Assembly: GCA_023634235.1 (NCBI GenBank)
Contig: JAMKCF010000014.1
Span: forward strand, 2,059,501-2,123,500
Source of the DNA: Pisaster brevispinus
Taxonomy: Eukaryota; Echinodermata; Asteroidea; Forcipulatida; Asteriidae
Length of the DNA: 64,000 nt
Direction: 5' to 3'
Shown: positions 38,601 to 48,514 of the stretch, piece after piece
Layout of the letters: each line of letters begins with the position of its first letter
Numbering within the stretch: position 1 is the first letter of the stretch
Notes under the pieces: generated by a model
Databases searched by the model: none
Told to the model about the DNA's origin: nothing
What the model saw: only the letters and a program-made list of their open reading frames with translations
Made by a program: the position numbers and the translations under genes

Positions 38601-40646
38601 CAGAACTTATCTGATTGTCGTTTTGCAGTTCAAATTACAACATTGTTTGGTCTGGTTTTAAGTCAAAATGGAACCTGCAAGGGAAACTAATTTGTTGTCT
38701 ACACATTATTTAATGTGCTATCTTTGGCAATTCTTTGTTTTTTTCTGTTTCTATGCACATGTCGCCGTAGTAGAGCGCCCTCGCCGAGAGGTCAAAAGTA
38801 GGTCGTTCATTGGCACATCCTATGCGCTATCCGTTCACTGTGTTCCCATTGTTCCATCGTCGTTTTACCTCTAAGATGGCGGCATGATGACGTCAACACA
38901 TAACTTCTATACTTACAAACCCCTGTATTGGCCGCCATCGCTGATAAAACGTACTTGCTCGAGGAGCTATCATTGGCTGCTGAGTTAGAGTCGTGCGCGG
39001 AGCGTGCACGGTGCACATTTCCATTCTTTGTCATCAAAGATGGCGGCCAATGCAAGGGGTATATTGTTGTTCATGAGTACATGTATAAGTCTTAGGCCCA
39101 TGTCACACGAGGAAATTTACAGGCAACCAGTTCCAGGCAATCTCCATATAGAAAAGGCATTCACATTTGAATGTTCACACATTTTTCTTAGGGATCGTAA
39201 GACATTGTTTAAAAAAGTACTCATGTGCTACCGAAGTGATCTTGTAGAATGCACTGCCCCTGCAGTTGGTTGCCTCCAAGTTGCCTGTAAAAGATGCCTC
39301 GTGTGACAAGGTCCTTATGATAATCTGGTAAAATGACCCGCTGTGACAAAGGGTAATTTGAGTTTCTAATTCAGCACTGTATTTGTTTGTATATTATTTC
39401 TATACTAGGTGGGGTCGTCGGCCATCCATGAGTCTGTTTTTCCTCGTGGCTGGGTTAGCAAGCATATCAACGGCTGTCCTCCCACCAACAACAGGTGAGA
39501 GCTGATTACCCATTAGCCCATTACGCGTGTCCCACTGCGCATGATCGGCGCGCAAAGGATTCTGGGTCACATCCTTGCCCAAGCATAATGATTGTTAAGC
39601 AGTGGTACACAAGTATAAAGCCTGCCATAGTTACATGTAAAATACAGCCCATATTGACCGCTCGGTTTAATTTTTAACTGTACTCGGTTTTCCATAAATG
39701 CGTTGCGGTATATTTTTGTCGCTTGTGTGTAATGGTCTTTTAAGGTGGTGTCTGAAATGGCGGCAACTGCTAAACACGGCGTCATCGTGCCTTGAAATAT
39801 AGGACGTCCTTAGCAACACCCTTAACAACAGTCGTAGCCGTAGCCGCCAATTTGGATACCGTCAAATATCGAAACCCTCTCCTCTTGCTGAACTCCCAAA
39901 GTCAACATCGCCACAACACCATTCACAGCATCCTGATTGATGGCCATGTCATTCCTTGTAGCAACACAGCTAGAAACCTTGGTGTCATCTTTGACAGGCA
40001 CATGAACTTCACAACCAACGTCAAAAACTCCTCCCGCATCGCCATGTACTACTTGAAGAACATAAACCACATCCGCTCATTGCTCTCTGACAAAACAGCA
40101 GAGCAACTCATTTACGCACTTGTAACGTCTCGGCTCGACTACTGCAACTCACTCTTAATTGACTTCCAGCTTCCACCTTGCATCACCTTCAGAGAATCCA
40201 GAACATTGCAGCTCGTATCCTAACACGCTCAAAACAGTTTGAGCATATCACCCCGGTTCTTCAAGCATTACACTGGCTCCCTGTTGAGCAACGCATCATC
40301 TTCAAACTCCTTTGTACAACATACCGTTGTATGACAGAGACTTCATCCCCGTTGTACTTGCAGAGGCTTCTCCTGCCGTATAAGCCCGTTCGCCAACTAA
40401 GGTCCAGTGATGCCAACTTGCCGTTCCACCTTCCAGGTTGAAAGCTTATGGGGATAGAAGTTTCTCGGTTGCAGCCCCCCACCTGTGGAACGACTTGCCT
40501 CTCACCCTTAGATCACAACCTGACATTTCTTCATTCAAATCCAATCTCAAAACTCACCTTTTCAGTCAAGCCTACCATTAATTTTTCCCTTGGTCATATT
40601 TTAGCGCAGTGAATAGTTTTTTTTCTAGATACCAGCGCTTTATAAG

Positions 40647-40679
<33 letters not shown>

Positions 40680-42224
40680 ACATTGGGACTACAATCTTCT
40701 ATTTTGAGGTACTACTCAAAAAACAGTTTGTTACATACAACAGCCATTCGCGCATGTAGATTTTGTAAAATTCAGCAAACCTCCGCGAAACCACTGAGGT
40801 TAATGGAGACAATAACTGCTAGCTGTAACCTAACTTCTAAGACTTTTTAACGAAAGGGAATTTACTTTATCACTAAACAAAACACCACTGATGTATTGTG
40901 TTGTTTCTTTCATTTCATGTTTTGTTGTTTTTCTGTTTCTTCTTCAGCTAATGGCACCGATTTGACCGTCGCCATCTTGATTTCAGCCATGATTGTTAAA
41001 CTATGCATCATCTGTTCATATTCAATTAACACAATCTGTTGCACAGAGATATTGCCAACACCTATTAGGTAAGTACATGTACTATAGTCCTTGTGGGCAC
41101 GACGTCATTTGTGTAGGGCGCCATCGGTTAGAGGTCGAATTGTCTAGCTTTGAACATCTGACGTCACACTTCGAGGCTCGTGAATAACGCCAGACACCTG
41201 CCTGACCGGATGTTGCCAGATCTACCTTTGGCCTTGCATTCATTTCGCACAGAGATTCGCAGTCAGTTCACACGTACATGTACACATTTCATGGTGAATA
41301 AAACAACAGTGCATGATGTACACAACATTATGCACACGCTACATGCAGACAATTACATCACCAAATTACTGTACATCGCCTCGGACCAATCATAACACAA
41401 ATATGAAAAGCTTACGCCACAGCAAGTCTATCCAATAACATCTTTGTATCCAATGAAATCATTGGGCCTGGAAGACCGGTGCCTGTCTTTACCCCAGGGG
41501 ACCAGTCTACTCATTGGCCCACTGTGCGCTGCGCGTACATAGACGCGCATTTTCCATTGTTTAATTGTTTTGCTTTTAAGATGGCGGCGCGAGGACAACA
41601 ATGTATGAGTTCAATAATGTAAAGGGATCATTAAGTTGATGGAAGTTTCTCTTTAATTAAGCTAATGAAGTTCTCTGTAAATTTTGAAGGTGTTATCATT
41701 AAGGTTTTGTTTTGTTTTCTTCGCAGGACATTTGGTTTTGGAGTGGGAGCGGTTTGTGGCAATATCGGCACTGTAGTAGCACCATTTGTTCTGTATTTTG
41801 TAAGTCAATTTAAAAGAAGCACTCCTTCAAATATTGTTGTGTGTGTGGGGTTTTGGGGGTTTTTTTTTTGCTGTGAGTAGTCATTTATTGATCACCCACC
41901 CAGTGTATTCTATTTGTTTAAAAAAAACTGAGAGCATGCTATAAATAGACTTGAAGCTTTAATGTCAGATGTGGTGTTTTTTTTATTAGTTGTTAATTTT
42001 CATCTCTCTTTTCTTCTAAGGATGAAATCGCACATTACCTCCCTCTGACAATTATTGGAGCACTTTGTGTCTTGTCTTCAATCCTTGTTCCCATCCTGCC
42101 AGAGACAAAAGACAAACCCCTCCCTGAGACAATCGAAGATTCCGAAAACATTGGCAAGAAGTTACCTGTCCCTGAAAACGAAAAAGGCACTGTAACGACT
42201 GATGAAGAGGCTACTGCGGTGTGA
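32618..42224 (+). CDS. SLC22-family organic ion transporter 3 (MFS)
   Basis: Nine exons: 32618-33019, 34209-34439, 35625-35821, 37555-37836, 38278-38412, 39409-39494, 40948-41068, 41727-41799, 42021-42224; 576 aa, same intron phases as genes 1 and 2. Starts MALTKLDDALYSVGKYGRY. The extracellular loop is richest in N-glycosylation sites (NKT, NAS, NST, NGS) and ends TEWKY...STIVTD. MFS motif GYLSDVFGRKI is at 164-174, MEMFPSECRTL lies in exon 3, LDDSVRWL at 279-286, WGRRPS at 417-422 and a PETKDKPLPETIED tail. A longer acidic C-terminus ends EEATAV. Predicted plasma-membrane carrier; substrate unknown. Its introns are the largest of the three genes and hold a LINE fragment plus several MITE-like elements, including two inverted copies of one family. 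Confidence 0.9.
33020..34208. other. Intron 1 of SLC22 gene 3
   Basis: Contains two related stretches (33880-33950 and 33995-34060: ttttcttgcgaagaataaat / ttcttgtgaaaaatacacta with tacaggagattaatc) that look like a direct duplication. No gene seen. Confidence 0.45.
34524..34690. repeat. (GTTT)n compound microsatellite with G-runs
   Basis: GTTT/ATTT units interrupted by gttgggggtgttggggtg. In intron 2 of SLC22 gene 3; same pattern as 59779-60000 and the complement of 29330-29400. Confidence 0.85.
35085..35285 (-). repeat. Dispersed 'GGTAGAGCTGACAAA' repeat, reverse copy
   Basis: On the minus strand it reads ggattggtaaaactgg, tgtgatcaaccacat, aaaattttggcttaatcc, tgtgagtcaagtgaaaa, matching 55695-55985. 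In intron 2 of SLC22 gene 3. Confidence 0.55.
35290..35470. repeat. Diverged repeat related to 20225-20650
   Basis: gactgcttttgttacaccag, tatacctgtttatgcttgta and gctagggtcgaaatgtcagc match the copy in SLC22 gene 1. Confidence 0.4.
35868..36480. repeat. Dispersed 'CCGGGTCA' repeat split by an insertion
   Basis: The left half (catccgggtcagaattgacc to ggcctgacccatttct) and right half (cccatttctaagtgacgg to aatctgggtcgattctgatc) flank the element at 35924-36310. Comparison with 26230-26385 shows they were once contiguous. Confidence 0.6.
35924..36310 (+). mobile_element. TAGACTGGTCCCC element (family Q), copy 1, nested
   Basis: Starts tagactggtcccctgtcttt, contains ggataaagaca and gtcagcttgcactttcg, and ends gtgtgacgtcagatgttcgg-gcta. 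It is flanked by the 9-bp repeat CCCATTTCT (35915-35923 and 36311-36319), a target-site duplication. A reverse copy is at 41147-41509 and a truncated forward copy at 42274-42410. In intron 3 of SLC22 gene 3. Confidence 0.7.
36481..37088. other. Intron 3 of SLC22 gene 3, unassigned part
   Basis: AT-rich sequence with no recognised element or exon. Confidence 0.45.
37089..37361. mobile_element. AGTGAGGTTTGCGGTG MITE, copy 1
   Basis: Perfect 16-bp terminal inverted repeats, agtgaggtttgcggtg and caccgcaaacctcact. The centre holds facing copies of tcgaaacgtcgag-type and cagagcatactgaag words, forming an inner hairpin. A larger relative is at 61526-61955 and a fragment at 2700-2812. In intron 3 of SLC22 gene 3. 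Confidence 0.75.
38760..39062. mobile_element. Family P repeat, copy 4
   Basis: Ends in catcaaagatggcggccaat then gcaaggggtatattg, as in copies 1 and 2. It contains attggctgctgagttagagt with cgtgcgcggagcgtgc, and a perfect TGACGTCA at 38888-38895. The left half differs from the other copies. In intron 5 of SLC22 gene 3. Confidence 0.5.
39090..39312. repeat. 'CAGGCAACCAGTTCC' repeat, copy 1
   Basis: cccatgtcacacgagg, acaggcaaccagttccaggc, aatctccatatag, ggttgcctccaagttgcctg and cctcgtgtgacaaggtcc; the two ends are inverted. Related copy at 49325-49545. In intron 5 of SLC22 gene 3. Confidence 0.6.
39850..40679 (+). mobile_element. LINE (CR1/L2-like) 3' end, dead
   Basis: Conceptual translation matches the C-terminal end of a non-LTR reverse transcriptase ORF: NLGVIFDRHMNF, SRLDYCNSLL, LHHLQRIQNIAARIL, ALHWLPVEQRIIFKLL, FSVAAPHLWNDLPL and FKSNLKTHLFSQ, ending at a TAA (40578-40580). 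It is read in three frames, so at least two frameshifts (about 40170-40190 and about 40430) inactivate it. The 3' end is an (ATT)n tail at 40648-40677. The catalytic region is absent: a 5'-truncated insertion in intron 6 of SLC22 gene 3. Clade assignment is by general resemblance only. Confidence 0.8.
41147..41509 (-). mobile_element. TAGACTGGTCCCC element (family Q), copy 2, inverted
   Basis: Reverse complement of the element at 35924-36310: it begins tagctttgaacatctgacg then tcacacttcgaggctcgtga, and ends ctttaccccaggggaccagt with cta. In intron 7 of SLC22 gene 3, so the two full copies face each other across exons 4-7. Confidence 0.7.
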
Positions 42225-42273
42225 GCTGATTATTTCATCAACTGAGGGCGCTACTCCGGAGAGCGCTGTTTGG

Positions 42274-42410
42274 TTTAGACTGGTCCCCTGTCTTTAACCG
42301 CAAGGATAAAGACAGGCGCTGGTCTTACAGACCCAACGATTTCCGTGTTTTTGATTTGTCCGAGGTGATTTGTCAGCTTGCACTTTCGGTCGTCTGCATG
42401 CATATCTTTG
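42274..42410 (+). mobile_element. Family Q element, truncated copy 3
   Basis: tagactggtcccctgtcttt, cgcaaggataaagacaggc and gtcagcttgcactttcggtc match the first third of 35924-36310. It starts 50 bp after the stop codon of SLC22 gene 3 and so would lie in the 3' UTR. Confidence 0.65.
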
Positions 42411-42567
42411 GTACACCAACCCTCTTAAAATGGCCCTGTTTTGAAGATCGAGTCTTGGATAATCCTAGCTCAAAAGCCGAACGGCCAACCTACTGAAAGT
42501 TTGGAGGGTGGATATAGTTCAATTTTCATAAAATATATTTAATTATATTATTTCAAGAGGCTGAGAT

Positions 42568-42573
42568 AATAAA
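42568..42573 (+). terminator. Candidate poly(A) signal, SLC22 gene 3
   Basis: AATAAA 344 bp after the stop codon. Motif-based only. Confidence 0.4.
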
Positions 42574-42924
42574 GTATAATTTGAGGATTTGTGAAAGTTT
42601 AATATTTAACATTGTTGCAGGAAGTTTACTTGGTGTTGTGCACCCATGGTGGTTAGCCTGCACTCTTGTTTCTGTCCACAAACGTAGCATTTCATAGTGT
42701 GCAATCTTCCAGCTTCGGTTGTTTTATGACCACGGGGCTTGTGAAATAAGATTCCTTTTTTATGGTAGTTGTTTTTACAACTTTTGTAACTCCCTGCACA
42801 TTTCCTAGTAAAACAAAATAACTATATATTTATAAATTATTGTCCGAAGATAATCAGAAATGTATCGACCTGGCTGTGGTTTTTGTGTTCCTTATTTGAA
42901 TGACATGGTTGAAAACAGGTTGGA

Positions 42925-43290
42925 AACTTGGACGTGACGATTATATCGACACCGGATGGGGGATGAAGAGGTCGCTGTGTTTGATCTCGGGAGTTGCTTT
43001 TAGTCACGTAGCCTAGTCTGGCTCGATTCAAGGGAAATGTAGCACATTTTTGTCTGTCCAGAATTCTGTTGAATTCTTTAATTGTTAGATTCACTTTGTG
43101 TGAGTCAGTCGGCCGCTTGTTTGAATTTAAAACTGATTAGACATTTTTACCGAATGATGACAGGTCCGTTGCGGCAGGAGATTTTGTCCCCCTGGAGATT
43201 CTGTCCCCTCTAACGGCGAACTGTGTACATCTCTAAAAGTGCTCTCTTTTGAATCAACTTTCAGCTGGGGGGGGGGGAGTATAGTCATAA
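42925..43290. repeat. Duplicated block related to 52835-53260
   Basis: ttatatcgacaccggatggg, gaggtcgctgtgtttgatct, atgtagcacatttttgtctg, cactttgtgtgagtcagtcg and aggagattttgtccccctgg have counterparts in the same order at 52835-53260. The right part is the 'GGAGATTCTGTCCCC' family. Two insertions of one longer element are likely. Confidence 0.6.
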
Positions 43291-43317
43291 AATGTTCGCT
43301 AGGTGTGATTTGGGTTA

Positions 43318-43515
43318 GCCAGACAGTGGATGTGATTTTGGCTAAGTACAATTAACCATGGATGTGATTTCTGACTCAGATGTGATTTTGGCTCTGGCCG
43401 GGACAGTGGATGTGACTTTGGTAATGAAGCCAGACAGTGGATGTGATTTTGGTAATGCAGCCAGACAGTGGATGTGATTTTGGTAATGCAGCCAGACAGT
43501 GGATGCGATTTTGGC
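43318..43515. repeat. 31-bp minisatellite
   Basis: Unit gtggatgtgattttggtaat-gcagccagaca occurs about three times intact, with diverged partial units on each side. Confidence 0.85.
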
Positions 43516-43765
43516 TAGTGGCAATTAACCAAGAATGTGATTTCTGGCCATGGCTCAGATGTGATTTTTGAGGTGTGGATAAGTTTTTGAATAATTTGTC
43601 CTTAAAACACATCCAATCGACTCACTTTTCCATTTTTAATGTAAAATCACATCCAGGCCATTCACACTGTGCTTGGCGACGCTTGGGTTTTGTATTAATC
43701 ACCGTAGAGGGCGCTACATTCGCTGGATCGGAGGGACTGTGCAAGTCTACGAATCTGTGTCAAAA

Positions 43766-44278
43766 CCATAGAGTTATATATAGGAACTAGAGGGCGCAGT
43801 AGCCTAAATTTTACGCGGCCCGACAAGGGCAGCGCGGCGGCCATTTCGTAAGTACTGAAGTAGTCCAAAACAACGTCTAAACCATTTGTGCGTGTTGCAA
43901 AAGAGCAACGGTTAACAATGAAAGGGTTTACTGTGAAATTTATAATCGCCAGTGAAGACCGTTTATGCTACTAAATAATCCCCGAATAAATATAATAATT
44001 TAGAATTATATTCCTTCCCTTTGGACAATAAATCATGACATAGTGTGTTCATCCTCTTTTGAAACGTAAACCTAAACCCCACGAAACAACCTTAATACAG
44101 CCGCTCGTTTTTTGTTTTGTTTTTAGACCGCATAACGTGTATTTAATTAGCACACCGCGTATTTCGTATTCAATGTTGCCCTCGTACAAAATGGCGCGCG
44201 TGCCTCCTTGTGGTTCCGTCGCGTTTGTGCACGTAGCATTACCAGTGCGCCCTCTAGTTCCTATATATAACTCTATGG
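43766..44278. mobile_element. CCATAGAGTTATATATAGG MITE with 6-bp TSD
   Basis: Terminal inverted repeats of about 40 bp (ccatagagttatatatagga, actagagggcgca; complement at the right end). They are bounded by the identical hexamer TCAAAA at 43760-43765 and 44279-44284. About 513 bp, no transposase-like frame. A fragment of the same family is at 48340-48430. Confidence 0.75.
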
Positions 44279-44284
44279 TCAAAA

Positions 44285-44804
44285 CTGATCCAGATGATTG
44301 TTTGCTACAGGCATCTTTTCTCCAGTTATTCGTGTTATGTTATTAGTGACTACATGAACAAAACGAACGTCGGTAATCAAGACTAAGGGGAAGTACAACA
44401 ACACGACCAGGCAATTTGTTTACCAGATGACTAAACCACAGACCTTGAGATTCTTTTCTGGGAATAAAAAATAAGCTTTGGTGACCTGTTATCATGACAT
44501 AAAAATGTGTTTCTCGTTATTTGCTCGTCAGTGTAGGATCCTGACTGGCATCAAAAGTCATGAAACGCACATTGTCACTCTATCTGTAATCAAGTTTTTT
44601 TGTTAATGTGTAGGCCCTACTGTGAATCAATCCACAAAAAGGCAGGGATAATCTGGTAAAGTCGTTAGGCTGCTGATCACTCTTTAAAAGTCAAAGCAAC
44701 AACCGGATGTCAAGAGGTCGCTTGGTGTGATCTTAGGAGATGCTAGTCACGTAGTTTCAATCGTTGTTTTACAGTAGAAAACTGGTTTTCGAATTTCGGA
44801 TAAT
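44285..44804. other. Intergenic, no gene seen
   Basis: No coding signature. Near 44700-44760 (gatgtcaagaggtcgcttgg, gatgctagtcacgtagt) it weakly resembles the start of the block at 42925. Confidence 0.4.
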
Positions 44805-45362
44805 ATTTAAGTCTTTCTTAATCTTTGTTTGAAGTTACAAAGCTTATCAGTTCTAATGTCCACAGCTCATTATTTCGTAGTTCCACCTGAGCTTATTTGT
44901 TTTTGAGTTTCACAGTTTAATATTTCGAGGTTCCACAACTTATTTGTTTCACGCGTCATTATTTCTGAGTTCCAGATCTCATTATTTTTATGTTCGTTAA
45001 TTCTAAGTTCCACGGCTCATTGATTCAGAGTAGTTTAACTTTTTGTTTTCTTTTAAGTTCAAATGCTTTATATTACTTTAAGTGAGTTCCACAGCTCATT
45101 ATTTCTAAGTTCCACAGCTTACATTTCTTAAGTTACACAGTTTAATGATTCTGAGTTACACAGCTTAATCGTGCTTAAGTTCCACATTATGTGATTTTAA
45201 GTTCCATCGCTGAATATTTATTACTTTACTTCTAAATTCTACAACTCATTATTTCTAAGTTCGACAGCTTATATATCTGAGTTCCACAGCCTAATCGTGT
45301 TTACGGTTATTGATTAATACTGCTTCTAGTTTTAACATTTCATTATTTCTAAAAACACATCC
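44805..45362. repeat. Degenerate 'AGTTCCACAGCTTATT' tandem repeat, copy 1
   Basis: About 18 imperfect, irregularly spaced units of the type ttctaagttccacagctcatta. The leading segment cttaatctttgtttgaagtt is shared with a second array at 48855-49110. Confidence 0.7.
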
Positions 45363-45987
45363 TATCGATTCACTTTTCCATTTTTAAGGAAAATCACATC
45401 ATCCAGGCCATTCACAGTGTGATTGGCGACGCTTGCTTTTGTATTAGTCTTTTATAATTTAGGAAACCCCCACGAGGATAAGAAACCCAAAGAAGCAGAT
45501 TTCTGATCCAAAACATTGAATGTTAATTAAATATTTGTAAATTCCTCTAACATTGTTTATAATTACGCAGCTTTCTTTTACTAATTTCCAAAATATTTTA
45601 CATATTGCAGTCTGAGTTGTTCTGCCTTGTGTCTCCGAAGAACTTTTGCAATTCAATCCTTTTGTCTCTCTCATGGTATACATTTGGATAGGACAACTGA
45701 CCAAATGGGTAGACGGAAAAGGAGACCGTGTACAGGCCGCGCGTCATGGCAGTATGAATAAAACATATGCATAATTCATGTATAATGTAGGAGGCATGAC
45801 CAAAATGGTCAGATGTCAAATCGAAATCGAGGCAAAGCGCGCGACTTTCGAGGAAACAACAACAGTCAGTACACGGGACGTATCCGTCTGCCGATCTTCA
45901 ACACTCTCTAATTTTAATTGTATAAGTACGTTTATTGCGATTTTTCGGGAATTTTTTTTGAACATGGACTGTGTTATTTACTTCGGC
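45363..45987. other. Intergenic, no gene seen
   Basis: 45356-45440 repeats a segment also found at 43610-43690 (atcgactcacttttccattt / atcgattcacttttccattt). No gene. Confidence 0.4.
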
Positions 45988-46013
45988 CATGGAGGTAGAA
46001 TTCTACCTCCATG
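45988..46013. repeat. Perfect 26-bp palindrome
   Basis: catggaggtagaa followed directly by ttctacctccatg, without a spacer. Context is AT-rich and non-coding. Confidence 0.85.
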
Positions 46014-46135
46014 CTTAAGCACTACAAAAGGATCGTCATAGCTGTGGATCATTTGTCATGTTGGTTAGTATTACTATTAAATTACACATGCTGTCAGTCT
46101 ACTGTATTACTATTAATGTATTATAAGTATAATTA

Positions 46136-46590
46136 GGGTGTCATTCTACTGGGGATTTCATTCTACAGGGGATGTCACTCTACTGGGGATGTCACTCTAC
46201 TGGGGATGTCATTCTACTGGGGATGTCTACGTGGGATGTCACTCTACGTGGGATGTCACTCTACGTGGGATGTCACTCTACTGGGGATGTCACTCTACGT
46301 GGGATGTCACTCTACTGGGGATGTCACTCTACTGGGGATGTCTACGTGGGATGTCACTCTACTGGGGATGTCACTCTACGTGGGATGTCACTCTACTGGG
46401 GATGTCACTCTACTGGGGATGTCACTCTGTGTGGGATGTCACTCTACTGGGGATGTCATTCTACTGGGGATGTCTACGTGGGATGTCACTCTACGTGGGA
46501 TGTCACTCTACTGGGGATGTCACTCTACTGGGGATGTCACTCTACTGGGGATGTCACTCTACAGGGGATGTCATTCTACTGGGGATGTCT
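46136..46590. repeat. 17-bp minisatellite
   Basis: About 25 copies of tgtcactctactgggga, with variants containing ctacgtggga and some 13-bp short units. Because 17 is not a multiple of three and the unit lacks stops, all three forward frames stay open. The long frames here are therefore not evidence for a gene. Confidence 0.95.
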
Positions 46591-46679
46591 TTTTCTTATA
46601 TCTTCCTCTCAACAGAATGCCTTGGCTTTGACCCTTGGCATAAAAAGTGGACTTTCCTCATTGGCCAACGACTTGCCGG

Positions 46680-46939
46680 CACTGATGAGGACTTTTATAC
46701 TTCATGAGCTCATTCATGCAGCTGTCAAGCCACCTTCGCAGCGAACAAAATGTGACATGATTGGTTGTCCCTCTTTTGCCAGACAGCAAATGTGGGTTCG
46801 CTGTGATGTTTGTTGCAGATGGTCACACTTTGCATGTGTAGCAATTACTCATAAATCATATGTATTGCTCAGTATGAGTAAATATGACAAATTGTCCATA
46901 TGTTTAAGATCTTTAGATGGCAGTGGTTCTTTTTTGTAA
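46680..46939 (+). pseudogene. Degraded PHD-finger fragment, probably from a transposon
   Basis: The frame reads KCDMIGCPSF, QMWVRCDVCCRWSHFACV, AITHKSY and DKLSICLRS. The C-x4-C, W-V-R-C-x2-C, W-x-H-x2-C spacing is that of a PHD zinc finger. The final cysteine pair is incomplete (SICLRSL), so it is probably broken. PHD fingers of this type occur in ORF1 of some non-LTR retrotransposons and in some DNA transposons. The frame is continuous upstream with the minisatellite, which is coincidental. Host origin cannot be excluded. Confidence 0.4.
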
Positions 46940-48260
46940 ATGTGTTTATATCCCAAGAGAAAAACGGTTGGCACATTGACTAAACAAAGATACAAAATGC
47001 GTACTTGATAGGAAATATAAGAAATAATTAAAGCAACTCATTTTAAAAAATAATAATGTCTTTCACAGAAGCATTCCATAACAACAGATAAAACATTTCT
47101 TTGAAGTAATTATGTTTTGGAAATGAGTGAAAAGCTGGAAAAAAAACCTTTTTAACATGAACATTGAGTTAAATAATGTAACACATACAAATAATTTCCA
47201 TATATCGTTTGATGATTTTTGCATAATTAAATAATATACAAAAATTGTATATGTATTTCTAGGGATAAAACTTACTTTTGAGGCTTTTTTTAACATGAAA
47301 AGGTGCTTATATTTGAGTCATTATTAATTAATGATTGGTCCGGTGGTTTAAAGTCATTGAGACCATAATAGACCATGACATTATGAAGCTTTGGGAAATG
47401 GCAATCCTAACTTTAAAGTGTGGTTTCTATCTTGCCAGAGGTGAATACGTTGTACTGATAGTGATTAAGTAGCTCACACATTTTAAGTGGAAAAATAAAA
47501 CTGTTAAACTAAATTACTGTAGAAAATGTTCAACTCTTCCAACTCAGTCATATCCAAGAGTTGCAGCACACAAAAGAAAGCGAATTGCATGCTGTTAAAT
47601 TAGTATTTTTCAATTGAAAGACGCAATACTGCTTTGACTGACAAATTTCAACTGAAGGCCTACTTTCTTTTTGAAATGAAGGAAAATAAATTTATAAGAT
47701 AAGAACCACTAGTGCTTGTCCTGTTGTCCATATTTTATAAACTTCTCTTTTTACTTTCTATTCACGATTCTAATTCCCAATTATCAGACGAAATTGATTT
47801 AATAACAGTACATTTAGAACAGAGCGTCTTATGTATGTACATGTATGCAGTGACATGAAACACTATACGGACGCAAGGCATATACTGTACTTACACGACG
47901 ACCATGCACAGTTATAGTATGCTAATTATGACCCGATCGAAATGTTTTATTCATATCGCTGTGATGACGTAGGGTCCTCTACTTGGTCTCATCTTCCGTC
48001 CACCCACTATCTCATACTCGTAACGTAACGTGATAACCCTACAGAGGGCGCGCTTTTCTTCTTGAATTAATTTCGGTTGACGACTGTCTGTAGTAAAGCT
48101 GGAAATCGAACCGAGGATAGTGACGCCCTCTGTTGTTTGAATTGATCCATTTCGGTGCGAACTACCAACGATGGATAGTGGACTCATTCTGTTGTTCGAA
48201 TTGATCCATGCGAAGGTCTTGGAACCAAGACTAGGCGGCTTAACGTGTTCCATCCATGAC
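46940..48260. other. Intergenic, no gene seen
   Basis: Strongly AT-rich to about 47850, then a more GC-balanced segment. No frame with family resemblance. Confidence 0.5.
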
Positions 48261-48267
48261 CCAAATT

Positions 48268-48430
48268 CAAAGAGCTGCCTAACGGCTGAGTTTATGCTAG
48301 AGTTTCCATTTCATAGCGCTGCTAACCGTACATAATGCTACGTCATAGAGTTATATATAACTCTATGACGTAGCATTACCAGTGCGCCCTCTAGTTATAT
48401 GTAATATGCACCCTCTAGTATATATAACTC
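48268..48430. repeat. Fused fragments of two MITE families
   Basis: agagctgcctaacggctgag and ttccatttcatagcgctgct match the interior of the GGGCCC element at 60824-61272. Next to it, catagagttatatataactc-tatg and cagtgcgccctctagtt match the termini of 43766-44278, here collapsed into a near-perfect hairpin. Confidence 0.6.
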
Positions 48431-48514
48431 AATGGGTTCAACAAATCTTTGAATACGCGCGATACTTGGACGGTCAATACGAAAATTGTCGTTAATATGC
48501 AAAAAGAAATTATC

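Noticed and set aside
39792..40441. Host gene with two overlapping frames of 143 and 87 codons
   Set aside because: Both frames are pieces of a reverse-transcriptase C-terminus in different frames, ending in an (ATT)n tail: a dead LINE.
44049..44346. Open frames on both strands within 43766-44278
   Set aside because: They lie inside a MITE with inverted ends and have no recognisable domain.
46138..46707. Long frames repeating WGCHSTGDVTLLGMSLY-like units
   Set aside because: A 17-bp minisatellite open in three frames at once; repeat arithmetic, not selection, explains the open frames.
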